From: Viola odorata
Lineage: Eukaryota > Streptophyta > Magnoliopsida > Malpighiales > Violaceae
Reading direction: 5' to 3'
Length of the DNA: 64,000 nucleotides
Assembly (NCBI GenBank): GCA_963691705.1
Contig: OY829546.1
Coordinates: forward strand, 10,001-74,000
Each line of letters begins with the position of its first letter. Within the stretch, counting starts at the first letter, position 1. The notes beneath the pieces were generated by a model. That model had not been told where the DNA came from, searched no databases, and saw nothing but the letters and a program-made list of their open reading frames with translations. The translations under genes and the position numbers were made by a program. Shown here piece by piece: positions 12,768 through 23,482 of this stretch.

Positions 12768-13293
12768 TGTTGGTTGTGAAGGTTGATGATTCTGGAATTG
12801 TTTGATGTTTAGCAGCAAATATTATTTTTCTTATTGATTTCACAAAGAGTCTTACACGTAATAACTTACATAAGTATTTATAAGTAGTAGAGATTCTAAA
12901 TCCTTCTAGAAAAAGTACATGTGGCTATTCTAGATCTTACAAACTAAAGTACATGAAGTCAACTACCGACACAACTACTGACACAAGGTAACACAGCTAA
13001 GGTAGTTAACCAACTAATGCACAGCAGCGACAACATATACACAGCGGCGGCAGGTGACGTTGACAGCAAGAGGCAGCTTGGTGTTAACCACTCAAGTGTT
13101 AACTACACAAGCATTAACTACTCAAGAAAGCAGCGGCACCATAATATCCAAAAGAGTGACAAGCTTTAACATGTCAAGTGTTAACCTGTCAAGAGGTAGC
13201 ATCCATCCAAGGCAGCGTTAACATGACAGCAGTGATAACATTAACATCCACAAGAGTGACAACGTCAACACGCAAGAGGGGCATCCTTCAACA
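12768..13293 (-). repeat. 5' LTR of the truncated Copia element
   Basis: A 526-bp LTR read on + as TGTTGGTTGT...CTTCAACA. Its ends match those of the 523-bp LTRs at 28626-29148 and 31155-31677 (TGTTGG...CTTCAACA), while the interior has diverged strongly. As the 5' LTR it holds the element's promoter, and transcription would run toward lower coordinates, into the telomere. Confidence 0.9.
12875..12882 (-). promoter_or_regulatory. TATA box of the telomere-facing LTR
   Basis: On the minus strand the LTR contains TATAAATA, a perfect plant TATA box. It lies about 105 bp from the inner LTR end, where a Copia U3/R border is expected. A transcript would start near 12845 and run through gag toward the telomere. 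Activity cannot be judged from sequence. Confidence 0.5.
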
Positions 13294-13374
13294 TATGGCT
13301 TTGCGAACTGCGCAGAGATGATTAAAAAAATGTTTTGCCAAACACAAGCAACAATAAGGACTGTCAAAAATGTC

Positions 13375-13632
13375 CAATGATTGGTTGCATACTTGGCTGA
13401 TGAAGAAGCCTGTGGTCCATTTGATCCACTCCGCACAGGAGTGTTCATGGATGCTTCTGTCATATGAGGCTGAGTTAAAGCACCACACTGCATCTTCAAT
13501 TAGTGGATAGACCTCGTCCATATAAGTACAAGATCAGGTTATAAGCCAACTAAAGAACAATTTTCACCAGATTTAGTGCTCAATACCTGCACTTTGGAAT
13601 TCTGTAGATGGGAATGTATACAATCAATTAAG
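13375..13632 (-). pseudogene. RPA2: RPA2 (replication protein A 32-kDa subunit) middle-exon remnant
   Basis: Two exon-like pieces on the minus strand fit the part of plant RPA2 between its OB fold and C-terminal winged helix. The first (13632-13587) reads IDCIHSHLQNSKVQ, followed by a GT donor. The second (13487 to about 13375) follows an AG acceptor and reads CGALTQPHMTEASMNTPVRS and onward, losing RPA2 character after NHW. Frame and splice phase agree between them. The piece stops near the LTR at 13293, so the rest was lost. RPA2 is the mid subunit of the single-stranded-DNA-binding RPA trimer. The assignment rests on remembered family sequence. Confidence 0.6.
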
Positions 13633-13634
13633 TT

Positions 13635-13710
13635 TATAGGTTTATTGGAGATCACTTAACCAAACAGAAAAAGAAAAACAATGGCAACATGGATCTCCAA
13701 TAAACCTATA
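13635..13710. repeat. 19-bp perfect inverted repeat between RPA2 fragments
   Basis: 13635-13653 and 13692-13710 are perfect reverse complements (19 bp) with a 38-base spacer. The hairpin begins 3 bases after the end of the RPA2 middle-exon remnant and sits exactly where exon order is scrambled. It is not a coding or transposon end that I recognise and looks like a rearrangement scar. Confidence 0.85.
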
Positions 13711-13750
13711 GCCCCATGTAGCAGCGTCCAGAAGAAGAGACTAAAGTTTA

Positions 13751-13979
13751 TTACGCTGCTTTGTAATGAAATTCATCAATTGTAGAATATACAAGGCCTT
13801 CATCTTCAAGAGATGTAATCGCTTCCCTAGCAAATTCAGCAGAACAGATTAATAAATAAAATCATTTGATTTGATCGAGGGAAAGCACACAGACATAAAA
13901 GGGAGGGAACTTAATCTTCTCTGTAGGAAGTTTAAGCTGTCTAGAAAGTTCATCCACATGCATCCCTCTTTCCTGTGCC
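13751..13979 (-). pseudogene. RPA2: RPA2 C-terminal winged-helix exons, displaced
   Basis: Two minus-strand exons encode the RPA2 C-terminal winged helix. 13979-13911 reads QERGMHVDELSRQLKLPTEK and ends with a GT donor. 13826-13751 reads EAITSLEDEGLVYSTIDEFH, then YKAA and a stop. Acceptors (GCAG, CTAG) and phase join them in frame. In an intact gene these exons follow the middle exons, but here they lie 5' of them on the coding strand, so the two groups are tandem partial copies or a shuffled gene. No upstream RPA2 exons are visible up to 15300. This domain binds repair partners such as RAD52-type proteins in the known family. Confidence 0.65.
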
Positions 13980-15340
13980 CTGCAAACAATTGGCCAATGC
14001 ACACCAAGAATACTAGCCTCAGGTACCAAACATAATGTAACGATCGTAAACTAAATCAGAAAGTACAACCTCATCCATGTGATGATACACAACACAAAAC
14101 TTTAACAGCCACGTTTTGAAGCTTAAAAATCCTTTTGTATTAAAAGAGAAGTCTTTATTCTACAAAACTTACATCTCACTGGTTTCAGATTCTGATATTT
14201 CCTTTTCCTCATTCATATTTTCATTTTCTTCCGTAGTTTTCAGATTCGAAAGCCTAAATAATTATAAACAACCAAAGCTTATAATAATAAGCCAACCAAA
14301 TCGCTAACTAAAACTAAAACTGAGGAATTTATTCTACAAAACTTACATCTCACTGATTTTGGATTCTGTTATTTCCTTTTCCTTGTTCATATTCCCACGT
14401 TGCACTGTTATGTATCTGCATGCAATTCATGTAATTGTAATCCACTGCTAATTTATAACTTAACTAATTTGCTCAATATATGCATATCAGGAGATATTAC
14501 ACACATACCTGCAATTTTAATCACATTGATTTAAAGCAGCAAAAAGACTAAATATACATCTGATTCCAGTGTAAATCTAAATCAAAACATGTAAATGTGT
14601 AAATCTAAATCAAAACATGTAAATTGTATAGAGTGGGGGGTGGAACGAAAATGATGAAGAAAAAGGGTATGAAGAAGAATAAATAGCACCAAAATAGATG
14701 GATGCACGGAGAAAAAAACAAGAAAACAAATTGATCAGAAACATTGTCAGGCAGACCAAAGCAGCATTGACGAAAACTATTACATTTGCGAACAAACAGA
14801 AGAATGTAGAACATGTATATATAAAGAATAGCCACCATATACCTGATCAAATCCGCAACAGCTCCAGACTTCTTTTGATGTATTTTGTCAACTTCCTACG
14901 AACTTGTGCCAAAGATAACAGGTCTGCAACAATCACGATCATGCACAACACATTAATATGCACTGCAAGACTTGAGATCAGTCAAATACTTGAGCATATT
15001 CGCAGTATTCACAATACTTGAGTAAATAATTGAATGTTTCCTTTTATATGACTGTATAATTTCTCGAGATTGAGAGGCGGTGATTATGCATGTTGAGTAA
15101 CGAGTATGAAATAGAGTTTATTTATTTGAAAGGATGGGAATAATAGGATATGGGGGTTAGGCACTGTTCATGTCCGGCAATGATGGGGGCTCCGGCTCTT
15201 CAGTAGAAGGGAGGAGGCAGAGCGTGAGAGTAGCTTTTTGTGGAGAGATTTTTGAGGCTTTGCTCCTTTGAAACAATCAAATCTATATTTAGCACAACCT
15301 AATTTTGGGGGATCCAGCTAGGCAGCCTGAGAGTAAGAAG
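13980..15340. other. Decayed subtelomeric stretch with repeats and one exon-like segment
   Basis: No intact gene is visible. A segment of about 60 bp occurs twice (14158-14215 and 14332-14391), each copy directly after a minus-strand sequence that would be a GT donor, like a duplicated exon. 14569-14596 and 14597-14624 are a perfect 28-bp tandem duplication. On the minus strand 14923-14843 is bounded by an AG acceptor and GT donor and reads EVDKIHQKKSGAVADLIR after an in-frame TAG; I do not recognise it. The last ~250 bp are probably upstream sequence of the kinase gene starting at 15585. Confidence 0.5.
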
Positions 15341-15584
15341 CTCCTCCTTTGTTGTGAAAGAGAACAACAACAACAACAAAGAAAATGAATGTAACGATAT
15401 ACAAAACTAAACTTTGAGGGAGACTCTTGGAGAGACAGACGATGAAGACAATGAAACATATACATTTATATATAAAAAAAAGAACAGCAACAAACTGAGA
15501 GAGAGAGAGAGAAGGGAAGAGTTTTGCATATAGTGTGTGTAGAATTTTGAAAAGCTTCGAATTGTTTTGGGGAGAGGAAAGGAG

Positions 15585-18500
15585 ATGTGGGGTTCAAAAT
15601 CATCTGCAGATAGAAAGGAAGGAGGGAATGGTTTAGTGGCAGTAGCAATAGACAGGGATAAAGGTAGCCAAAATGCCCTCAAATGGGCTATGGATCATCT
15701 TTTGGACAGAGGCCAGACAGTCTTTCTCATCCACGTTAATCTCAAAACTCAGTCTCTCTCTTCCACGCCGTCCCTTCCTGCCCCAAGTAATTTAATCATA
15801 GTCCCCTATAGAAGAGAGAAAAAAAAAATCAATCTTGGATTTCATTCTCATGACGTACAAACTCATAACCTTTTTTTGCCCCCGAGGTGCAGGGCTAAAC
15901 CAAATCTCTGACGCTAATGGTGATAGTATGTTGGTGAGCAGAGATGCAGAACGCCTGGCCAAGGAGTTATTCCTTCCTTACCGATGCTTTTGCACGCGTA
16001 AAGATGTATGATAGCTCTCATTTCTTATACTTCTGACACCAAATATTATTGTCCTGGGATTGGATGAGAACTTGTCTTTGCTCCTTTTACGGTTTCTAAA
16101 GATACTCAAATTTTGACTTCAGATTCAGTGCAAAGACATCATACTGGAAGACACAGATGTAACTAAAGCATTGATCGAATATGTTGCCCAGACCGCCATC
16201 GAGTTTTTAGTCCTTGGCGCCACCTCCAAGTCTGGCTTTCTAAGGTAATGCACCTCTCCTCTCCTCTTTCCTGGTAACTAACTGCTCGCTGTTTCTTTTT
16301 AATTTAGTCTTTTTAGCCATAGTAGCTAATTGAAAATAGTAACAGCAGATGCAGTGCTGCATTATTCTAATTCTTTGGAACGCCCATTCCTTAACATTTT
16401 TTAGCCCATTTCTTTGCATTATTAATTCTTGTTTTGTTTTCATTTTAAAATAAAAAATAAAAAATCTCTAAACTCCATAAAGTTTCTTCTCATAAGATTC
16501 AAGGCAGTGGACATACCAGGTAATGTATCAAAAGGGGCACCCGACTTCTGTACTGTCTATGTCATCTCCAAAGGCAGGATTCAATCCATGCGAACTGCCT
16601 CCCGTCCTGCCCCTATCTCCCCATTGCAAAACCAACTCTTGAATCATGCCACCATCAAGTCCGCGTCGATGGACGCCCATGTTCTTCCCCAGACTCCCAG
16701 CACAAGAGGTCACCTTTGTTTCCTTTCCAAAAGCCTTTTGCATCATGTAATGACTATTGACTATTGACTATTCACTGAGTGATATGCACTGTATTATATC
16801 AGCCTTCGATAAGCCACCGCTTGAGCAACCACGGAGATCAACTGGTGAGACTGAATCCTTCAGGTAACTGTGTTTTGAGCTTGCATAATTTTTTCCAACA
16901 GGGACCCACTTTTTTTTCGGGAGGAAATTATGCCTCATCAATCAGGAAGCTCTCTTTTTTTCAGAGTACTAAAGTATAATTCAAAATTCATCACCAACAC
17001 AGGTCCCCATTCACTAGGAGAGGCTTAAATGGGAAGTCATATCCAGAACTTTTGATGACCGACAGTGACATATCTTTTGTCAACTCCGGTAGACCAAGCA
17101 CAGACCGAATGTTTCCATCCTTGTGTGATAACCTAGAAACTAGCCGCACCCCCCCGCGCCTGTCTAACTTCTCGGACATAGACAGCAACTATAGCTTTGA
17201 GTCCATGCAGCATGGAAGGAGATCAGTAGATGCTGGCTCACCACCTGAATTTTCATCATTCTCGCATGAAAGCGAAAGGTTGTCATCAGCTTCGCAGACA
17301 ATGGTGAGATACTGTGATTGATCATTCAGGTTGATGAAAATGCATAGCAGTGCATTCATTCTCTAACAAAATCACCCCAATAATATATTAACAACAAACA
17401 AATGTCTGCCTCGTCAACTCATATGAACAGAAAAGACGTGTGAAGCTAGCAAAACAGTTTGAATTTTTATTATTGAAGGACAATTCACTTCATATATATT
17501 TGTACTCCTAAACTTGCAAACTACAGGGACTTGGCAAACGGCAACTATTATTGTATTATACTGCACGAGTGCACCATATAATGCAAGCAAAAATTGCAGG
17601 ATGATATGGAAGCTGAAATGAGAAGGCTTAAGCTGGAGTTGAAGCAAACAATGGAGATGTACAGTACAGCATGCAAAGAAGCACTCTCCGCAAAACAAAA
17701 GGCATGAAAAAATTGCATCTTTCGTATGCCTTAAGAATGAATTGCCAGCATAGATGACAATCACGGATATGATGTGTATTCCAGGCAAGAGAGCTCCAGC
17801 TGTGGAAAATTGAAGAAGAGCAGAGATTGGAGGAGGCGAGAATGGCTGAAGAAGCTGCATTGGCAATTGCAGAGAGGGAGAAGGCCAAGTCCAGAGCGGC
17901 AATGGAGGCAGCCGAAGCAGCTCAGAGGATTACAGAAAGAGAAGCACAAAGAAGACTTGAGGCAGAAAAGAAAGCACAGAGAGAAGCAGAAGAGAAGAGA
18001 AAGGCACTCGATGCTCTGGCAAATACGGATGTAAGATACAGGAAGTACACAATTGAAGAGATTGAAGCTGCAACGGATTTCTTTACAGAATCTCTCAAGA
18101 TAGGGGAAGGGGGTTATGGACCTGTGTACAAGTGCATTCTGGACCATACCCCTGTAGCAATTAAAGTGTTACGTCCAGATGCAGTTCAAGGAAGATCACA
18201 GTTTCAACAAGAGGTATTGTTGTTAGTATTTATTTAGTTATTATGAGAGAGATTTTGGTGGCGGACCTGCTGCTGCTGCTAATAATCTTGATGATGACCC
18301 TTACCATATGATGCAGGTTGAGGTATTAAGTTGCATTAGGCATCCTAATATGGTTCTCCTCCTGGGAGCATGCCCTGAGTATGGATGCCTAGTGTATGAA
18401 TTCATGGCAAATGGGAGCTTGGATGACCGTCTCTTCCAACGTGGTAACACCCCTCCGCTCTCTTGGCAGCTGAGGTTCAAGATTGCAGCTGAAATAGGTA

Positions 18501-19003
18501 CTGCCCTGCTCTTTCTCCACCAAACCAAACCAGAGCCACTTGTTCATCGTGATCTAAAGCCCGCCAACATCTTGCTTGATCGTAACTTTGTGAGCAAAAT
18601 TAGTGATGTTGGGCTGGCCAGGTTAGTCCCACCCTCAGTAGCAGACACCGTGACACAGTACCGGATGACATCTACTGCAGGGACTTTCTGCTATATAGAT
18701 CCAGAGTATCAACAAACAGGGATGCTCGGGATAAAGTCAGATATATACTCACTTGGAATCATGTTCCTGCAGATATTAACTGCAAAACCCCCAATGGGGT
18801 TGACTCACCACGTTGAACGGTCCATCGAGAAGGGCACATTTGCTGAGATGCTGGATCCAGCTGTGCCCGATTGGCCGGTTGAAGATGCAAGCAAGTTCGC
18901 CATGCTAGCACTCAAGTGTGCCGAGTTAAGGCGGAAGGACAGGCCGGATCTTGGCAAAGTAATACTACCTGAGCTGAACCGATTGAGAGCCCTTGCAGAA
19001 TAA
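15585..19003 (+). CDS. USP-domain receptor-like cytoplasmic kinase (RLCK-IX type)
   Basis: Nine coding exons: 15585-15786, 15893-16005, 16123-16244, 16497-16708, 16803-16863, 17003-17303, 17600-17701, 17785-18213, 18317-19003. They total 2229 bases, a 742-residue protein. Residues ~15-150 are a universal stress protein fold (LVAVAIDRDKGSQNALKWA at the start). A serine-rich linker follows, then a charged coiled coil (~340-455, many EEARMAEEAA-type repeats) and a kinase domain (~475-740). GEGGYG begins near 478, the lysine of AIKVL is at 498, and HRD is at 591-593. The DFG position reads DVG, which is usual in this family, so it is not a defect. There is no C-terminal U-box, separating it from the PUB kinases. 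Intron 7 appears to be GC-AG. It probably phosphorylates cytoplasmic substrates; none can be named. Confidence 0.9.
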
Positions 19004-20017
19004 GAGTTTAGCACACCCTCCATTGTTGAGTGGGGAGTGGTCCGGACTCCCTCGCCCAACCATAACCAAGTTTCTGCACATACCCACTAACTTCTTGTTG
19101 GTTGTTGATAGTTGAAACACCATGCCCGATCTCACGCATGCCCTGTGCTAATTTAGCATAGCAACTAGAAAGAAGCAACAAAATCTTCGCAACAAGTGAT
19201 ATGCATTCTCAAATTTTGTTTTTGGCTGAATCCTCCTCTTCTTGAACAGCCAGAAGAGAGCTAAGGAACAGCCGAAAAGGGCTTATAAAGGATAAGAACA
19301 GTAAAAGGCAAAAAAAAATCAAGAGGAAGAAACCGGGAAAGCAGTTGATAATTTCTTTTAATATGTAAAAGACAAGGATTCAACAAGAATTCATCTCAGC
19401 TCATGAGGATTTCCACAAGCGCTGCCTCTTTCTTGTTTTCTTTTCAGTTTCATCTTTTATACTAGTAAATTAGCTCAAGGTTTTGACCGTATTCAGAGGA
19501 AGGGGCAATGGAGGGAACTTACCAAATGTTACAGGCATGTTGCGAGGATGTTTTTAACTATTTTCCCAGAATAGATCGATAAGCGGCATTAAGATTTAAG
19601 ATTTACCCTACGCCTCTTTCTGCTGTCTTTGACCCAAACACAACACCTCCTGATATGCTTGAAAAGATCTAAATGAAATGTTTTTGAAGTGGCTTCCTTT
19701 TCCTCATACTCACCTGATACCATTCCAAGGTCTAGCAAACAGCAAGAACCTTAATGAGGATTTGAAGTAATCATTTTAAATGACTATGCGTTGCACACCA
19801 GCCATTGTGAAACTTGAAATAAAGGGGGGCGGTTCGAATTTTCTTGTTATATTCCTACCTTTTTGGAAAGGAAAAAAAAACAGACGGGAAACAGGCTCTC
19901 GCAAAAGGAAAAAGTGCAACTTATAAAACAACCCTTCGGTCAAAGAAAATGCCAATGTAACTCTCGCTTCCTTAGATGAATACAACAAATCAAAGAGTAA
20001 ATCTCCCAAAAACACAC
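19004..20017. other. Intergenic space between convergent genes
   Basis: The USP kinase ends at 19003 and the aspartyl-tRNA synthetase coding region ends at 20018 on the other strand. The stretch should hold both 3' UTRs. I see no ORF with family resemblance and no transposon ends. Confidence 0.6.
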
Positions 20018-23000
20018 TCATGGAGCAATCCGGAGTGGGTCACGAGGGAACAAAGATGTCTTCCGAATGTTATTCAGACCACAAAAGAGCATCACCACAC
20101 GCTCCAGGCCTACTCCAAACCCACCATGTGGGGGAGCACCATATCTGCAAAAGGAGAAACCAAAGGACAACATCAAGAAATCATATTCGTAAAAAGAATA
20201 TAAACTGCCCTAGTCACTTTAACACAATATCCTGCATATACCCAAACACCCAATGACCAAGGATGTATCTTCATTAAATAAGAAACTTTAACTGTCCAAA
20301 CTGTCAGTACTCAAACATTTTAATCAAACGCTATTCAAGATGGTATACAATGAATTTCTCAAATAGCATACACAGGTTATTGGTATGCCACCTGATAAGT
20401 TGACCACGTAAATCAAAAAAATCAAGCAAGCAATATGAAAGACGAAAAAAATACCTGAAAGAATCAATGTATGATGATATTGTGTTGACATCAATACCAC
20501 ATGCCATCGCTCGATCTGCCAAGAAATCTGGTACGTGGACACGCTGTGCTCCAGATATTATTTCCTCCCCTGAAAGTAAATGAATAAATCAACAAAATTG
20601 GGCAGGTAAATAATAACAATTCATACATCGCACATCGCCGCACAAAGATGCAACCACAAATAGAACTAACCAAACAAAGACGACAGAAGGTATTAAACTT
20701 ATTCATGAAAAGGTGTTTGTCCAAAGAGAGGCACTTCATTGTAGACAACAGTAGTAGCTTAAGATTTTTCATTTGACAAGAAACACGCAGGAAGAATGAT
20801 TGAATATGTATATCTTTTACCTCGAATAAAGACGTCAAATGAATTACTGTACTTCGGATCATCATAGCATGGCATGGTATAGAATGGCCTGACAGCTAAA
20901 GGATAGCGATGAAGAATGTAGAACTCAGTATCATACCTATAATAAGAAGCAAAAAATAGTCCACTTATTCACTGACTACAAGATAGAACAATGTTTAGGT
21001 GGCACAAATAAGATAGTAGAATTACTTCTTCAAAACTAGCTGGCCCAGTTTTCTCTCAGCTTCAGTATTCAAGTCCCCATAAGGATCAATTTCCATTCCA
21101 GCTTCCTTTACAGACAAAGGAGAAGTTATTTAATATAAGTGAGAAGCTTTATATAACAGCTGAAAGAACAGTATACACACCTTAAGCATTTGAATCCCTT
21201 CCTCAAATCTTAGCCTCAAGGTCTTCCTTAGGTACTGTGCGTTGATCATGAAACAATCAAACTCAAGACTAGAGAGACTACAAATTAGTATGTGAAATTT
21301 GACCATGAACAAACTGTACTCCTCCAATTTCTCAAAGATACAAGCGACGAGTGCACTTGTTTCAAAAAACAAACCATAAATACAGTTGAATAAATAGTAA
21401 ACAAATAAACCTTCAAAGGCTCAAATGGATATTGCCTCGCAACCGCTTTAAGTTCCTTGCTACACGTCTCATTCAAGCCATCAAATATGGCAACAAACAA
21501 GCGGTCAACAACATCCATCACCTATACAACAGAGCTCCATTTCTTAACAAAATACCACAATCAATCATGGTTCTTGCAGCAAGGAAAGTAAACAACAGAA
21601 TCCCACCTCAGAGTAATGTTTCCTTATCTCCATTTCAACATCTAAACCTGTAAACTCACACAAATGCCTATGAGTGTAGGAGTCTTCAGCTCTGAAAACA
21701 GGACCTATCTCAAAAACACGTTTCATGTCACCACAGATTGCCATTTGTTTGTGCAACTGAGGAGATTGTGCCAAGCAAGCAGGCTGTCCTTTGTAGTCCA
21801 GCCTAAACACAGCAGAGCCACCTTCACTAGAACCGGCTATCAACTTTGGGGTGTGGATCTCAACAAAGCCTTCAGATAGAAGAAACTGTCTAAATGTCTG
21901 CACAATGGACAGAACGAATGAGATATATTCTGCTCTTGAATAAAATGAACAGAACGAATGATCATGCATAAAGCTTCCATCAGTCCCAAAGAACAGCATT
22001 CCCTTTGCCACTTTTTTATTTTTTAGTTGATCCAAAAGACTCTTCACAAACCTCAAAAATAATGGGAAATCACGGCTTTCCAGTCAATACAATATCAACA
22101 TCTTTTTCTTTCGTTGAGAAAATAAGAACTTCAACAATGATACAACAGGTGAACATTGAACAGATTACAATCAATCTAAAGTGAAAGGCAAATCATGAAA
22201 AGAAACAAAGGAACTCACATTGCTGATATGGGACTGGAGGCGAAAAATCCCTTGATTAGCAGGTGTTCGTATGTCAAGAACTCTATAATTGAGACGTGTA
22301 TCCTGATTAACACGCACAAGTTGTTCTCCAGCCTGGAGGAGGGAAATAATGAAGTGAATATATGTAAGAGTGGTTTTTTCATCGATTAACTTGAGTTGCT
22401 AACACTCGCAGCTACTTGGATTTGATGTGTAACAAATATCAAATGTCTGTTGTTTACCATAAAGGGAGGGAGGGAGGGAGAGAATAATATAAATCTACCT
22501 GCAAAGCATCTTCAATTTCCTTCTCACTCCTGGCAGCATCCTCAATGTTAATGGGGAGTGTTGGCTTAGCTTTGCTAATGCAATAGAACTTTCTGACTTG
22601 GACTTCAACCTGCAGGGAACAGGAAAATCAGACATTTTACCATCCAGAAGCATATAGTTTCATATGCATCTAGAAAAAAAACCACACTGGTTTTATCCAA
22701 TTCCAGCTAAATAAGAGAATCCCCATGTAGAACCTTTTTTTTCTAAGAAAAGAAAAGAACGGAACCTGCTGCGTAGTTCCCTTGATGGGAACAGAGGGGA
22801 CAGAAACAAGGCCTAAAACATCAACAATTGACTCCCGGTTGATCGCTGCCACAAATTTCACCATGTCTCGGCTCACCACCTCTTGCTGCGCAGTGACGAC
22901 GCACTGCACAGTGAAGCCCTTTTCTCTCACCACTACGAAAGCCATGTTTTTACCCACAGGACGGACAGTTTGAACCCGTCCGCGTATCAGCACCTCCTTT

Positions 23001-23305
23001 TCCTTGAATCTATCGTCGAGCTCCCCCACTGGGATCCACTCATTGAGATCCGCCTCCTCTTTGGACTGTAGTTCAAGCAGCGGAACATCCCCGTAGTTGG
23101 ACGCTAGCGGGTCCTCCGCGTTACCGGAGATAGGAGTGGAAGAAACAGACTCGGAGGCTGATGTGATGGAAGCAACTTCGAGGCGACGGCGCAGCTTCTC
23201 CTGTTTCGCGGCTTCTTTCTTTGCAGCTTTTTTACTGATCGGTTTTGATGATTCTTTCTCTGGTTGTTCCTTTTTAGACACGAGGAGATCAGATTCCGAT
23301 GACAT
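20018..23305 (-). CDS. IBI1: Cytosolic aspartyl-tRNA synthetase (class II)
   Basis: Ten exons, from the 5' end: 23305-22766, 22609-22499, 22332-22219, 21897-21607, 21521-21411, 21234-21181, 21105-21026, 20936-20821, 20569-20455, 20144-20018. They sum to 1659 bases, 552 residues, a normal length for the plant cytosolic enzyme. It charges tRNA-Asp with aspartate in the cytosol. Residues 1-90 are a lysine-rich eukaryotic extension, ~95-190 the OB-fold anticodon-binding domain ([20 protein letters not shown]), and ~250-552 the class II core. Motif 2 FRAE is at 323-326 and motif 3 GVGLER at 521-526, ending RDPLRIAP. In Arabidopsis the recognised orthologue IBI1 also perceives beta-aminobutyric acid. 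All borders are GT-AG and the frame is intact. Confidence 0.95.
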
Positions 23306-23363
23306 TGTGGGTCGATTACGACAAACAGACGGTGGAAGAAGGATGCTAGACTCTGCTCTGCTG

Positions 23364-23373
23364 TTTAGGGTTT
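23364..23373 (-). promoter_or_regulatory. Telo-box AAACCCTAAA upstream of the AspRS start
   Basis: About 60 bp before the ATG at 23305, the minus strand reads AAACCCTAAA. Telo-boxes of this kind are common just downstream of transcription starts in plant genes for translation and are bound by Myb-type and TRB proteins. The position and gene class fit. It is one motif copy, so it is suggestive only. Confidence 0.5.
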
Positions 23374-23482
23374 TAGACTATCAGGTTTCCTTCTATTTGA
23401 TGATGATACTTTGTTCGTTCTTCTACTTCCCAAAATTATATCTTAATTATTTTTGTAGAGAAAAGGTGGGGTAATAAATATT

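Larger units (their letters stand above)
11915..13293 (-). mobile_element. Copia-type LTR retrotransposon, truncated by the telomere
   Basis: On the minus strand this runs 5' LTR (13293 to 12768), primer-binding site, leader and gag, then stops at the telomere. It is related to the element at 28626-31677 (closely similar Gag, same layout), but its LTR is clearly diverged, so it is a different subfamily member. Everything after the first third of the internal region is missing, including protease and the 3' LTR. No target-site duplication can be checked because the other end is gone; the host flank starts at 13294 with TATGG. Confidence 0.93.

Noticed and set aside
13218..13521. Two overlapping minus-strand ORFs presented as whole genes
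   Set aside because: They cross the LTR/host border at 13293 and an exon border at 13487; only the RPA2-like part is meaningful.
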